From Nannocystis pusilla (GTDB lineage: Bacteria; Myxococcota_A; Polyangia; Nannocystales; Nannocystaceae): a stretch of 40,000 nt of DNA. Where the stretch lies: assembly GCF_026626665.1 (NCBI RefSeq), contig NZ_JAPNKE010000002.1:1-40000 (forward strand), read 5' to 3'. The position numbers were made by a program, and so were the translations under genes. This document shows positions 25,153 through 34,906 of this stretch, piece after piece. The notes below the pieces were generated by a model. The model searched no databases, was not told the origin of the DNA, and saw only the letters and a list, made by a program, of their open reading frames with translations. Position 1 is the first letter of the stretch. Every line of letters begins with the position of its first letter.

Positions 25153-25291
25153 CATGAGGCGATCGCCGGCCGCGCGGAGCCGCGATCGGTGATTTTCCGG
25201 CCGGACGCGCGTTCGACGGCGCGCTTCCGGGCGGGAGCGAGGCCCGGGTGATTGACGGCCGCGCGCCGGGGCGCTGAAGTGGGGGCGGGAC

Positions 25292-26298
25292 ATGAACCCG
25301 TCCACGGCGTGCATCAAGGCGATCCGGATCTGCGTCCTCGGCGCGGCGCGCTTCGGCGTCAGCCCGGACGAGCTCGCTCGCCGGCTCGAGCTCGATCCGT
25401 CGCTGCTCGCCGACCCGCATGTGCGGGTGCCTCATGCCCTGTTCCTGCGCGCGTGGGAGGAGGTGCCGGCGCTGTGCGGCGATCCGAGCTTCGGCCTGGG
25501 CGCGGCGGAGCTGCTGCGCGACGCGCCGTTCGACGTCGTCGACTACGTGTGCGCGCAGGGGCCGACGCTGCGGCAGGCGATCGAGCGGATGCTCCGCTAT
25601 CAGCGGCTGCACCACGACGACGCCGAGCTGACGCTGACGATCGCGGACGGGGAGGCGCGGCTGCGGCTGCGCCTGCGCGGGACGGCCTGCGCGCCGCGGC
25701 ACTTTTCGGAGTACGTGGTGACGACGTGGTTCTTGCGGGCGCGGGCGCTGGTCGGGCCGACCTCGCGGCGCGGCGCGTCGGGTTCCAGCACGGGCCGCCG
25801 GCCGACATCGAGCCGCACCGCCGGATCTTCGGCGCGCCCCTCGCCTTCCGCGAGGTCGCCAGCGGCTTCGACTTCCGCGCCGCGCTGCTCGACGCGCCGG
25901 TCCGCGGGGCCGACCCGTCGCTGGCGGCGCTGCTCGAGCGCCACGCCGACGAGCTGCTGGCCCGCTTGCCGGCCCGCGACGACCTGGTCCAGCGCGTGAA
26001 GACGCAGGTGATTCGCGCGCTGCCCGGTGAGCTGCCGTCGCTCGAGGCGACGGCGAAGGCGCTGGCCACCAGCACGCGCACGCTGCAGCGGGCGCTGCAG
26101 GCGGAGGGCACGACGTTCCAGGCGCTGGTCGACGAGGTGCGCCGCGATCTGTCGCTCGGCTATCTGCGCGAGGGCCGGCGCACGGTGTCGGAGATCGCGT
26201 TCCTGCTCGGCTTCACGGAGGTGGCGACGTTCACCCGCGCGTTCCGCCGCTGGACCGGGTCGGCGCCTTCGGCGTGGCGGCAGCGCGAAGGCGGGTGA
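25292..26298 (+). CDS. AraC-family transcriptional regulator, one frame break
   Basis: With one base corrected near 25757 the gene encodes about 335 residues. The N-terminal part (LGAARFGVSPDELARRLEL, then LRQAIERMLRYQRLHHDDA) matches the arabinose-binding/OruR-type effector domain. The C-terminal part is an AraC DNA-binding domain with two helix-turn-helices (LEATAKALATSTRTLQRAL; VSEIAFLLGFTEVATFTRAF) and the typical RRWTGSAPSAWR end. The start at 25292 has a GGGGGCGGGAC stretch upstream. Such regulators often control lipid or amino-acid catabolism; no target can be inferred, although it precedes the Coq4-like gene at 26463. Confidence 0.85.
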
Positions 26299-26311
26299 GC
26301 TCGAATGATGG

Positions 26312-26418
26312 GTGACGACCCATCGTCGGCGCGCGGCGTCGAGCCGGGGCGACGCCGCGAGGACCCCCGAGCTCGCGTGACGCGTGACGACAAAGGGTTG
26401 GCGCGCGGCGTCAAGGCG
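26312..26418. repeat. Two-copy direct repeat, 72-bp offset
   Basis: GTGACGAC followed by GGCGCGCGGCGTC occurs at 26312-26336 and 26384-26408, a 72-bp offset, in the gap between the AraC-type and Coq4-like genes. It may be a regulatory pair for the downstream gene or a chance relic. Confidence 0.55.
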
Positions 26419-26462
26419 CGGTCGACGGCGCGGGCGCACCATGGGGTCACGGAGCACGCGCC

Positions 26463-27428
26463 ATGACGTTTCTGATTCCCACCCACGACCAGGCCCGAGC
26501 CGGCCTCCGCGCCATGAAGACCGTCCTGACGGCAGCCGGACCGCTGGCGCCGATCCGCCGCGAGGCGCTGGCGGCGATCCAGCAGCACCTTCTGCGCACC
26601 GAATTCGACCTCGACGCGCTCGGGCCGATCACGCCCGAGGAGCTCGCCGCGGCGGTCGACGATCCGGCGCTGCGCACCCAGCTGATCAGCGGCATGGTCA
26701 CGCTGACGCTCGCCAGCGACACTGTGGCGGACGAGGAGCAGGCGGCGATCGAGCGCTTCGCGGCGGGGTTCGCGGTCGCGTCGGTCACGCTGGAACAGCT
26801 GCGCAAGTTCCAGACCGAGCGGCGGATGGCGCTGCGCTTCGACGTGGTCCGCCGCAGCCTGGCGGGCCCGGCGTTCAAGCAGCTGTACGAGGACCAGGGC
26901 TTCCTCGGCGTGGTCAAGAACCTCGGCAGCTTCGCCGGGCTGTGGGAGAACACGGCGGTGGCCGAGCGCTACCGCGGGCTGGCTCACTACCCGGACGGCT
27001 CGCTGGGCAAGGAGCTGTGGCGCTTCTACGTCGCCAACGACTTCAAGTTCCCCGGCGAGAAGCACGGCGCGCCCGAGAGCCTGCTGAGCCACGACCTGAC
27101 GCACATCCTCGGCGGCTACGGCACCGACTTCCAGAGCGAGGGCCTCGTGCTCGCCTTTCAGGCCGGCTACAGGCGCCAGGACCCGTTCAGCGTGCTGGTG
27201 TTCCTGCTGCTCAACGGCCAGCACGGCGTGCGCCTGACCGCCTTCGCCGACGCGGCCCGCGGCTACTACAACGACAAGCCCGGCGCGATCGACGACGTCG
27301 TGCGAGCGTTCGCCCGCGGCGCGCGCGTGACGGTCGACCTCACCGAACACTGGGACTTCTGGGCGGTGATGGATCGCCAGGTCGAGGACCTGCGCCGCGA
27401 GTACGGGATCGAGCCGGCCCTCGCGTGA
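26463..27428 (+). CDS. TerB-like plus Coq4-like metal-binding protein
   Basis: The 321-residue product combines two modules. The N-terminal half is helical with DTVADEEQAAIERFAAGFAV, resembling TerB/tellurite-type helical domains. The C-terminal half carries HDLTHILGGYGTDFQSE, which matches the HDxxH-x11-E metal motif of Coq4, a ubiquinone-biosynthesis scaffold and decarboxylase/hydroxylase in eukaryotes and some bacteria. Surrounding Coq4-like text includes LWRFYVANDFKFPGEKHG. No Coq or Ubi neighbours are present, so a role in quinone synthesis is not shown; a lipid or isoprenoid binding role is possible. The start at 26463 is chosen because the conserved region begins directly after. It follows the AraC-type gene by 164 bp. 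Confidence 0.75.
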   Translation: MTFLIPTHDQARAGLRAMKTVLTAAGPLAPIRREALAAIQQHLLRTEFDLDALGPITPEELAAAVDDPALRTQLISGMVTLTLASDTVADEEQAAIERFAAGFAVASVTLEQLRKFQTERRMALRFDVVRRSLAGPAFKQLYEDQGFLGVVKNLGSFAGLWENTAVAERYRGLAHYPDGSLGKELWRFYVANDFKFPGEKHGAPESLLSHDLTHILGGYGTDFQSEGLVLAFQAGYRRQDPFSVLVFLLLNGQHGVRLTAFADAARGYYNDKPGAIDDVVRAFARGARVTVDLTEHWDFWAVMDRQVEDLRREYGIEPALA

Positions 27429-27479
27429 GGTCGGCGGGGACGCGGCCGAGCGCGGACGCCTCCGGACTCGGGTCGCGGT

Positions 27480-27507
27480 GACGCGCGTCCGCGGGCGCCG
27501 CTATACT
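27480..27507 (+). promoter_or_regulatory. Possible sigma-70 promoter for a nearly leaderless message
   Basis: TATACT at 27502-27507 is preceded, after 16 bp, by TGACGC at 27480. It lies 10 bp before the sigma factor ATG at 27518, so the transcript would start within about 4 nt of the start codon. This fits the absence of a ribosome binding site there. Confidence 0.4.
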
Positions 27508-27517
27508 GCAGCGGACC

Positions 27518-28147
27518 ATGACGAGCGACGAGGAGCTGCTGGCGGCCTGGCGCGCGGGCGATCGCGCGGCCGGCGACTCGTTGCTCGCGCGCCACTTCGA
27601 CGCGGTGTGCCGGTTTTTCTACTACAAGGTCGGCGAGGAGGCGGCGGCCGACCTGATCCAGCAGACGTTCCTGGCGATGTGCGAGGGCAAGCAGCGGTTC
27701 CGCGGCGAGTCGGCGTTCCGCACCTACGTGCTCGGGACGGCCCGCCTGGTGCTGCTGGCCCACCTCCGCCGCAAGCGCCGCGACGCCGAGCACCTCGACC
27801 CGATCGAGCACTCGCTGGCCGGCTTCGGGCCGTCGCCGACCAGCGCGCTGGCCCACCGGCGCGAGGAGGCGATCCTGCTGCAGGCGCTGCGCGAGCTGCC
27901 GATCGACCTGCAGATCGCGTTCGAGCTGTACCACCTCGAGGGCGCCACCGCCGGCGAGCTGGCGCGCATGTACGGGCTGTCCGAGCCGGGCATGTACGGC
28001 CGCCTGCGCAAGGCCCGGCTGCTCGTGGTGGCCGCGTGCGAGCGCCTGGCCGAGACGCCTGCCCTGCGCGCGTCGACGGTCGACCGCCTCGACGACTGGG
28101 TCCGCGAGCTGTCGGCCCGCGGGCTGCCGCGCGGCACCGGTGCGTGA
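27518..28147 (+). CDS. ECF RNA polymerase sigma factor
   Basis: The 209-residue sigma factor has region 2 (FDAVCRFFYYKVGEEAAADLI, then FRGESAFRTYVLGTARLV) and region 4 (LPIDLQIAFELYHLEGATAG, with a helix-turn-helix around GELARMYGLSEPGMYGRLRKAR). It is paralogous to the sigma factor at 6290-6907, sharing SDEELL-x-AWRAGDR and the FRG(D/E)(A/S)(S/A)FRTY motif. No anti-sigma gene is adjacent. Its position directly upstream of the borosin-like operon, though separated by 700 bp, makes it a candidate regulator of that operon; this is inference only. The start ATG at 27518 follows a -10-like TATACT. Confidence 0.88.
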   Translation: MTSDEELLAAWRAGDRAAGDSLLARHFDAVCRFFYYKVGEEAAADLIQQTFLAMCEGKQRFRGESAFRTYVLGTARLVLLAHLRRKRRDAEHLDPIEHSLAGFGPSPTSALAHRREEAILLQALRELPIDLQIAFELYHLEGATAGELARMYGLSEPGMYGRLRKARLLVVAACERLAETPALRASTVDRLDDWVRELSARGLPRGTGA

Positions 28148-28214
28148 ACGTCGGCGGTCGCCGGCCGGAGCGGTCCCGAGGCTCATCCGTGGTCATCGTC
28201 GAGTCGATTGTAAG

Positions 28215-28248
28215 ACATGCCCTTGAGAGCATGTCTCATGAGACATGC
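28215..28248. repeat. Phased three-copy dyad array
   Basis: ACATGC (28215), GCATGT (28229) and ACATGC (28243) are exactly 14 bp apart. The array lies 68 bp after the sigma factor stop. Confidence 0.8.
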
Positions 28249-28642
28249 GTGTGAATGTGCCGGGCGTCGAGGGCCGGCCCGATCGGGCTCGACCTCGATG
28301 CGCGAGCGACCGCGCCGGTCCCGGTGCCTGTGCGCGCAGGTCCGCGGGCGATCCCCCGGTGAGCCGCGCCGGCGCTGCGGTCGGGGCGCCGAGTCGCTGA
28401 CGAGCGGAGCCGGCGGCACGGGCGTCGTCCCCCGAGGGTCCCGAGCTCGGCGGCGCAGCGATGATTCAGCGGAGTGGCGCGAGGAAGGATCCTCGCGCGC
28501 GGATGATCTCGCGCCGGGGCGCCACGCCGGGCGAAGGCGACCCTGGACGAGCAGTATTGCGCGGCGGCACGCCCAAACCGAGCGATGTTCGAGGCGGGCC
28601 CGCGTCGAGGATCGTAGGGGCGGGCCTCTACGGGTCGAGCCC

Positions 28643-28658
28643 TGGCAAAAGTGCCGCA
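28643..28658 (+). promoter_or_regulatory. Possible sigma-54 promoter
   Basis: The sequence TGGCAAAAGTGCCGCA keeps the invariant GG and GC with exactly 10 bp between them, and matches the -24/-12 consensus except at three positions. It lies about 190 bp upstream of the first gene of the operon. Myxobacteria use sigma-54 widely; no enhancer-binding protein is nearby. Confidence 0.25.
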
Positions 28659-28848
28659 TATCACGTGCGGCGTTCGGCGAACTATTTACTGTCCACAAAG
28701 GAGAGACGCCGCGCTGCTCGAAGGCCTTTCGAGGGAGTCGGCATATACGCGCCGCGAGCGCTGCCTCGACGACGACACTCCGTCCCGCGCCATTCCATGG
28801 CGAATCCGAGCGGGCCCAGGTGCCCGTTTTTCACCCGAGGAAACGACA

Positions 28849-30520
28849 ATGACCATCAACACGGATTGCAAGATCACCAACTCGTCGGGCAAGAGCGTCG
28901 TCGTGCTCAACGCCGCCAACTCTTCCACCAACGTCGCCAAGAATTCGCCGCAGCAGGGCTTTCTGCAGGATCTGAAGGCGCTCCCTGGCCAATCCGGCGC
29001 GGTCGTGCTGGCCGACGGAGCGTCGGACACGTTCACGCTGAACGGGACCTACGTCGACGCGCAGGGGGACACCAAGACAGCCTATATCTACGACTTGCTC
29101 GTCTCGCAGCCGGACTCTCTGTTCCCTGTCATGGCAGTCGGTGAATCGCTGAACTTCGACTCGCTGAGCTACCCCGCGATCACGGTCACCGCGGACGCGG
29201 CGGCGAACATGGCCAAGGCGATGAATTTTGCCAGAACATCATGACCGCGCCGACCTCGAAGATGGCGGTGGCGTTCCAGTCGGCCATGTCCGACGCGTTG
29301 AAGCTCACGTCGGTGGCGGCCATCGACAAGGCCATCGCCGCTTTCTTCGCCCAGTACGACTCCTTCAAGGGGCTCGACTTCGCCAGCTATGTGGCCGTGA
29401 GCACCTGGTTGCGTGGTTTCGCCTACCGCTGGGGCATGGGCGACGACGGCAAGCTCGGACAGACCTATTACGTGTACTCCGCGCCGGACGCGGGCAAGAG
29501 CGGCGCGACGTCGGAAGGGACGATCGTCTTCGCCAAGAAGGCCGATGCGCCTTCGCCTGCCGATCCGACCGATCGTCAGAGCGGCATGACGATCACTCTC
29601 AAGGCGACGGGCGGCAGCACCACCGCGCTGAATTCGCGGACGGGCAGGTCGTCGACGGCGACGGCGGGGCCATCGCCCTCCACTGCTCGTTCGGTTACAA
29701 GGGGACGTTCACCGGGGAGCAGACTGACACCACCGCGTGGGTGATCCTGACCGGCAAGATCCTCGACAAGCCTGTCATTGCGATCCCGCTCTCCCCGGAG
29801 TCGGACTGGTCCAAGTTCTGGTCGGGCCTCACCTTCGAGAAGCTCCTGACCTATTTCCTGCAGGCGATGGGGGTCTGGATGGCGCTCGACTTCCTCAAGC
29901 AGAAGCTGACGGCCAAGGAGAAGAAGCTCAACGACGACCGCGCCAACGAGAACAAGGGGGACGATCCCGACGCTCAGCAGGTGAGCGACGCCGATGAAGC
30001 GAGCAGCGAGGTCGGCGACGCCGTCGCCTCCGGGGACCAGGACCTCATCGACTCGGTCGACACCAGCGGCAAGGTCAAGCTTGCCGTGACCGACGACGAC
30101 TTCAGCAAGTCGGTGAGCGACGTCCGTACGGACGGCAGCGACGCCTACACGGGGGTCGCGGAGGACAACCTCGGCGGGGCCATCGACAGCGCCGGCGCCC
30201 AGCTCAACGATCTGGCGCAGATCGAGGTCACTCCGGACATTCAGGAAGCCGAGGGCGATCTGGTGGATGCGAAGCAGAGCCTCCAGTCGGGCGAGCTCGA
30301 CGCCGCCAACAAGAGCCTCGGCGAGGTCAACAAGGCGTTGCCCGACATCGTCGAGAACCTGGGCGACCAGGTCGGCGCCGAGCTGCGAGCGCAGGTCGAG
30401 GACGCGGTCCAGGCGCAGGAGGAGGCCTCGGACATCGCGGAAGAGACCAGCGAGAACGCCGATGACGCCGGGAGCGGTGAAGAGGAGCCGTTCGAGGACG
30501 ACGTGCTCCCCATCGAGTGA
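28849..30520 (+). CDS. First operon protein, unknown family with acidic C-terminus, two frame breaks
   Basis: With breaks corrected near 29228 (four-T run) and 29626, the product is about 556 residues. The N-terminus (TINTDCKITNSSGKSVVVLN) and middle (MTITLKATGG, AIALHCSFGYKGTF) look like beta sandwiches. A central helical block (CQNIMTAPTSKMAVAF, then IDKAIAAFFAQYDSF) is shared with the next protein. A Trp/Phe-rich helix (WSKFWSGLTFEKLLTYFLQA) could insert into membrane. The C-terminal 180 residues are very acidic and helical and end EEEPFEDDVLPIE. There is no signal peptide. The start ATG at 28849 has GAGGAAAC upstream. Function is not recognised; it is probably part of the borosin-like system, as partner or substrate. 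Confidence 0.65.
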
Positions 30521-30609
30521 TCGTCGACGCCGCACCCGAAGGCCGATGAGCCGGCTTTCGGGGGCGCGCCGAATCGTATGAGCCGAGACGGCAATGAATC
30601 CGGAGCACC

Positions 30610-32464
30610 ATGACCGCAGAAATCACTCCTCCCGTCGGCCCTGGACGGCTCCCCGCCCGCGAAGGCGACGCGGCCACCACCTACCCGATCGAGGTCGCCA
30701 GCACCTACGCCGAGGCGCTCAAGGTCTACACGACGGTGAGCCAGGCGCCGACTCAGCCGCCCTCGTCGGACCCGGCCGCTTACGTGCCGGTCTATACGCT
30801 CCTGGGCACGGTGCCGCCCAACGGCGCGGGTATTCACGACGAACGAGCCGATCGCGCGGGTGGTGGTGACGCGCCAGTCCGACGAGTTCCCGGTCAAGGT
30901 CAGCGTGGTGAGCGCGCTGACGCCGGGCTCGGGGTCGATCAGCGTGGCGCCGGCCGATGTCGCGGTGGCCCAGGCCGGCTGGACCTTCTACCAGAGTTTC
31001 ATGAGCCAGCCGTTCTCGCCCGTGGCGCTCGAATTCAGCGCGCTGGTGGAGAACACGCCGGTCACGGGCCTGGTCGAAGGGGCGGCGAAGTTCTTCGCCG
31101 CCAACGGCGCGGCGGGGCTGACCCTGGGGTCGTTTACGGCGATCGGCTACTGGGCGTCCAACCAGCTCTACGCCTTTCCCGGCACCTACTATTGTTACGA
31201 GCCGCCGGCCGGCAGCTTGATGGGATTCATCTTGCCCGCGACCCAGGTGGGCACGCTGAGCATCGCCGACGGCCAGGCCACGTTCGTGCCCGCTTCGGGC
31301 GGTTCGACGACCCTGGCGTTCGCCGACAACAAGCTGACGAGCCCCGGCGCCACGGCGAGCAGCGGACTGATGTTGACCGCGATCATCCGCGACTTGACCT
31401 GGGAAGGGCAGCCCGACACGATCACCTGGGGCTTCGTCGGTACCCTGGATGGCCAGCAATTCATGGCCCAGTCCTACCAGGAGCCGAAGCTGCCCTGGTA
31501 CTCGGTCCTGTACGATCTCGTCTATGGCGCGTTCTTCACGGTGCAGCTCGCCATGGCCGTCGACGCCGCGATAAGTCTGCTCACCGCCATCCCCGGAGGC
31601 CTGCAGTGGCTGGGCCAGAACATCGGTAAGCTGGCCGACAACCTGCGCGACGCGCTGAACAGCGCGGGAGACAGCGCCGGCCCCGACACGGCCGTGGGTG
31701 ACGACGCCGACCCGATCAACGTGGACGTGGACGTCGACGTGGACATCGACGTGGACGTGGATGTCGATATCGACATCGACGTGGATGTGGACGTCGACGT
31801 GGATGTCGACGTGGATGTCGACTTCATCGCCGTGGTCGACGTCGACGTGGATATCGACGTCGACATCGACATCGACGTGGTGACGGACAACGACGTCGAT
31901 GTCGACGTGGACACCGACATCGACACCGACGTGGACGTGCAGCCGGGCACGATCTCGAAGCTCTTGAGCTCGGTGGGCAACTGGATCATGACGCGAGCGC
32001 TGCCGACCCTGGTCGAAGGCGCGGCGATCTACGTCGCGTTCCAGTCCGCCGGGGCGCTCCTCGGCGCCTGGAAGCAACAGGACGAGCAGGCCTTCGAGGA
32101 CCTCCAGCCACGACAGACGACGGGGCTCGGCTTGCTGGTCAACTACATGCTCAACGGCGCGATCCCCGTGGCGACCCGCTGGATGACGTTCAGTCAATAC
32201 GTGCAGGAGGTCAAGGGCGATACGGCGACCCTTCAGGTCACGTTGTCGACGATCCTCCAGGCCAAGAACAGCCTGGCGGACGCCGAGGCGAGCGGCTGGA
32301 ATTGGTCGGACGCCGACAAGGCGCAGGTGGTGGCGACGATGGCGCCGAACACCGGAGCGAACGCCTATTTGGCGTTCCAGACGCTCGCCGACGCCACGTT
32401 CCAGGGCAAGCCATTGCCGGTGAAGGTCGGCGCCGCCGTGGCCCTGGCTTACTTGCGAGCGTGA
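30610..32464 (+). CDS. Second operon protein, paralogue of the first, with an Asp-(Val/Ile) tract, one frame break
   Basis: With one base removed near 30833 the product is about 617 residues. The first 330 residues match the preceding protein in order: FYQSFMSQPFSPVALEF against FCQNIMTAPTSKMAVAF, an FFAAN block, a TYYCYEPPAG block against TYYVYSAPDAG, and a hydrophobic W-rich helix (WYSVLYDLVYGAFFTV). At about residues 370-443 is a nearly perfect alternation of Asp with Val or Ile. A helical C-terminus follows (FQTLADATFQGKPLPVKVG). The ATG at 30610 has GGAG upstream. It starts 89 bp after the first protein and ends 24 bp before the methyltransferase, so it belongs to the operon. It may be a structural or toxin-like partner, or a modification substrate; this is not known. 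Confidence 0.65.
31721..31939. repeat. 6-bp coding microsatellite encoding alternating Asp-Val/Ile
   Basis: The unit GTSGAY or ATCGAY repeats in frame over 219 bp (73 codons), giving (V/I)D dipeptides with only a few interruptions (FIAV, VTDN, DTDIDT). Codon choice alternates (GTG/GTC/ATC, GAC/GAT), which breaks exact DNA identity, so the protein pattern appears to be selected rather than a recent DNA expansion. Confidence 0.9.
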
Positions 32465-32488
32465 GCCCAGCCGTCCCGAAGGAATGTC

Positions 32489-34901
32489 ATGACCGCATCT
32501 CGCCCGACGCCCCCTGGTTATCCCGATCCCGAGGCCCATCGCCGCCGCTGGCGCCGTCTGGCCTGGGAGATCGCCGCACGGGCGGCGCACATCACCGACG
32601 ACGCGCAGGCCATCCTTCCCCCGCAGCAGCCGGGCGTGCTCGAGATCCTGGGCTCGGGGATCGAGGCGGTGGGCTTCACGCGGGCGGACGAGGCGCGCAT
32701 CCGTGCGGCCGACCACGTGTTCTTCTGCGTCGCCGATCCGGCGACCAAGGTCTGGCTATTGACGGAACGGCCCGACGCCTACGACCTGTACGTCCTGTAC
32801 GACGACGGCAAGCGCCGTTACGTCACCTATATGCAGATGGCCGAGGCCATGCTGCATCCGGTCCGCCAGGGCAAGCGCGTGGCGGCGGTGTTCTACGGGC
32901 ACCCCGGTATCTTCGTGCTGGCGACCCACCGAGCGGTCCAGATCGCGCGCCGGGAAGGCCACCGGGCCGAGATGCGACCGGCGGTCAGCGCATTGGACAC
33001 GCTGTGCGCCGATCTGGGCGTGGACCCGAGCCAGCCGGGGATGCAGATGTACGAGGCCACGGACATGCTGATCCGTGGCCGCCGGCCGGATGTCGGGTTG
33101 CACCTGGTGCTGTGGCAGGTCGGCCTGATCGGGGAGCTGGGATATCGCCGGCAGGGCTATCTCAACAGCAACTTCTCGGTCCTGCTCGACTACCTCGAGG
33201 CGCTCTACGGCGCCGAGCACCCGGTGGTGAACTACGTGGGATCTCGCTATCCCGGCGTCGATCCGGTCATCGATCGCCTCACGATCGCGGCCTTGCGCGA
33301 CCCGGCGACCCAGAACTGGGTCACGGGGATCTCGACGTTTTACCTGCCACCCCGGCGGGCGGTGCCGGCGGATCCAGCCATGCTCGCGCGCCTCGGCCTG
33401 CTCCGGCCCGGCCAACCGACCCGGGACACGACCGAGGCGCTGCGGGTGATCGACCGCTACGGCCCGCGCGAGCGGCGGGCATTTTTCGACTTCGAGACGT
33501 TCGACGTCCCGCAGAGCTATGCGTGGCAGCCGGATACGGCGGCGGCGCGATTCGTCCTGGACCTGTGTGAGAGCGAGAGCTTGCGCGACGGCTACCGGAC
33601 CGATCCGGCCGCGGCGCTGGCCGCCTGGGGCGGCGGGCTGTCGGCCCGCGAGCGCGACCTCCTGGCCAAGCGTGATCCCGGCGGGATCCAGGTGGCGGCG
33701 AAGGGCATGCGCTCGACGGGCGAACCGGAGAACCGGCGGCTCCTGGAGTGCCTCCTGAATCGCAAGACGCGCACGGCGAGCCTGCTGGCGGCCGTGAAGC
33801 GGGCTGCGGCCGGGCAGGCTCGCGCTGCGGCCGAGGCGTGGAGCCGCCGCGAAGGCGTCGCGGCCGATTGGGGCGCCGTGGCGGCGGACCTGCAATGCAT
33901 GCTGCGCCGCAGCCTCGCCGCCTGGAGCGGTCTGTATTTGATCCGCGGGGTCGAGACGTCGCTGTCGATCCACGGGCGAGTGGGCGCTGCGGTGACTCGC
34001 GTCGATCTCGACGGTCGGCGGCTCTCGGAGGTTCGCTTCGACAAGGGCGTGCTCCGCTGGGCGGCGAGCGCGGGCAACCCCTGTTCCGGCTACCTGCAGC
34101 CCGATCTGACGCCGCAGGGCAAGCGGCGGTGGGTCGGCCTCTTGTGGCCGCCGAATGCGACGCCGGGGTCCGAGCACAAGGTGGTCGCGCTCGAGCACGT
34201 GCCTCGCCCGCGCTTGCCCGTCAGCGCGCTCGTGGGCGACTACGTCGGCCGGGACGCTGCCGGTAAGCCCTGCGAGGTCTCCGTCGTTCCCACGCCGACA
34301 GGCGCCATCGCGGTCGAAGTGAACGGCGTCGCCACCGATCGACCCGTCACCGTCGCCTCCGACCATTTCCGCGTCGGTGACATGGTCGTCCCGCTGTCGG
34401 CGCGAATCCAGCGAGCCTGGCCTGCGCCTCACTTCCAGGGCGCCTGTCGCCTCCTCGTGCAGCAGGGGGCGACGGCGGAGCTCGTGACGATGGACATCAG
34501 TGCTGCGGGTCTGGTGATCGACGGGCAGGCGGTCGCGGCGCGCGTCGAAGGTTTCGATCTGGTATGGACCGGCCCGAGCTCGCTGGCCGAAGGCCGCGTG
34601 ACCCTCACCCTCGATCCGGTGACGCTGCGCCCCCTGATTCACGGGCATGCCACGTCTCGGGGCGGCGTCTCGGCGGCGCTGCGGGGCATGGGGGTGATCG
34701 ACGAGGATGCTGCCCGCGCGCTGCTCGGCGGCTCCCCGGGCTCGGCCTTCCCGGGTGGGCCTGGCGCCACCTCGTCACGATCATGGTCGGAGCCAGCGCC
34801 AAGGGGGGCTCTTCCTCTGGGAGGGCTACGAGCGTGCTTCGACCAATCTGGCCCGTGTGCAGCGGATCCTGGCTCGCCTGCACGGTGACGACACGGACTG
34901 A
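32489..34901 (+). CDS. Borosin-type peptide alpha-N-methyltransferase with internal precursor-like domain, two frame breaks
   Basis: Residues 50-290 are a tetrapyrrole-methylase-fold SAM methyltransferase with the borosin signature: ILGSGIEAVGFTRADE, HVFFCVADPATKVWL, DLYVLY, RYVTYMQMAEAML, VFYGHPGIFVLATHRA, CADLGVDPSQPG and YEAT. R110, Y114 and Y136 correspond to R72, Y76 and Y98 of the fungal OphMA as I recall them. Residues 350-405 (ESLRDGYRTDPAAALAAWG, then GLSARERDLLAK) resemble the LigA-like borosin-binding domain of bacterial precursors. About 400 further residues have no assignment. Near 34757 and 34806 two breaks, when joined, give a tail with HLVTIMVGASAKGG and LFLWEGYERA, ending RLHGDDTD. 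The ATG has AGGAA upstream; the stop is 5 bp before the oxygenase. Confidence 0.85.
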
Positions 34902-34906
34902 TCACC

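Larger units (their letters stand above)
28148..28848. other. Long intergenic leader region before the borosin-like operon
   Basis: This 700-bp stretch has no supported gene on either strand; long open frames here are Arg-rich shadows. It contains a phased dyad array (28215-28248), a possible sigma-54 site (28643-28658), and an AT-richer stretch (28678-28700). GC falls visibly toward its right end, marking the left border of the lower-GC operon. Confidence 0.55.

Noticed and set aside
28217..28852. Open frame of about 210 codons before the borosin-like operon
   Set aside because: Arg/Ser-rich composition, no ribosome binding site, runs through a dyad array and overlaps the true start of the next gene; typical of GC-rich shadow frames.
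31522..31989. Antisense open frame encoding Ser-Thr alternation
   Set aside because: It is only the complement of the Asp-Val tract; the plus-strand frame is embedded in a gene with clear paralogue similarity.
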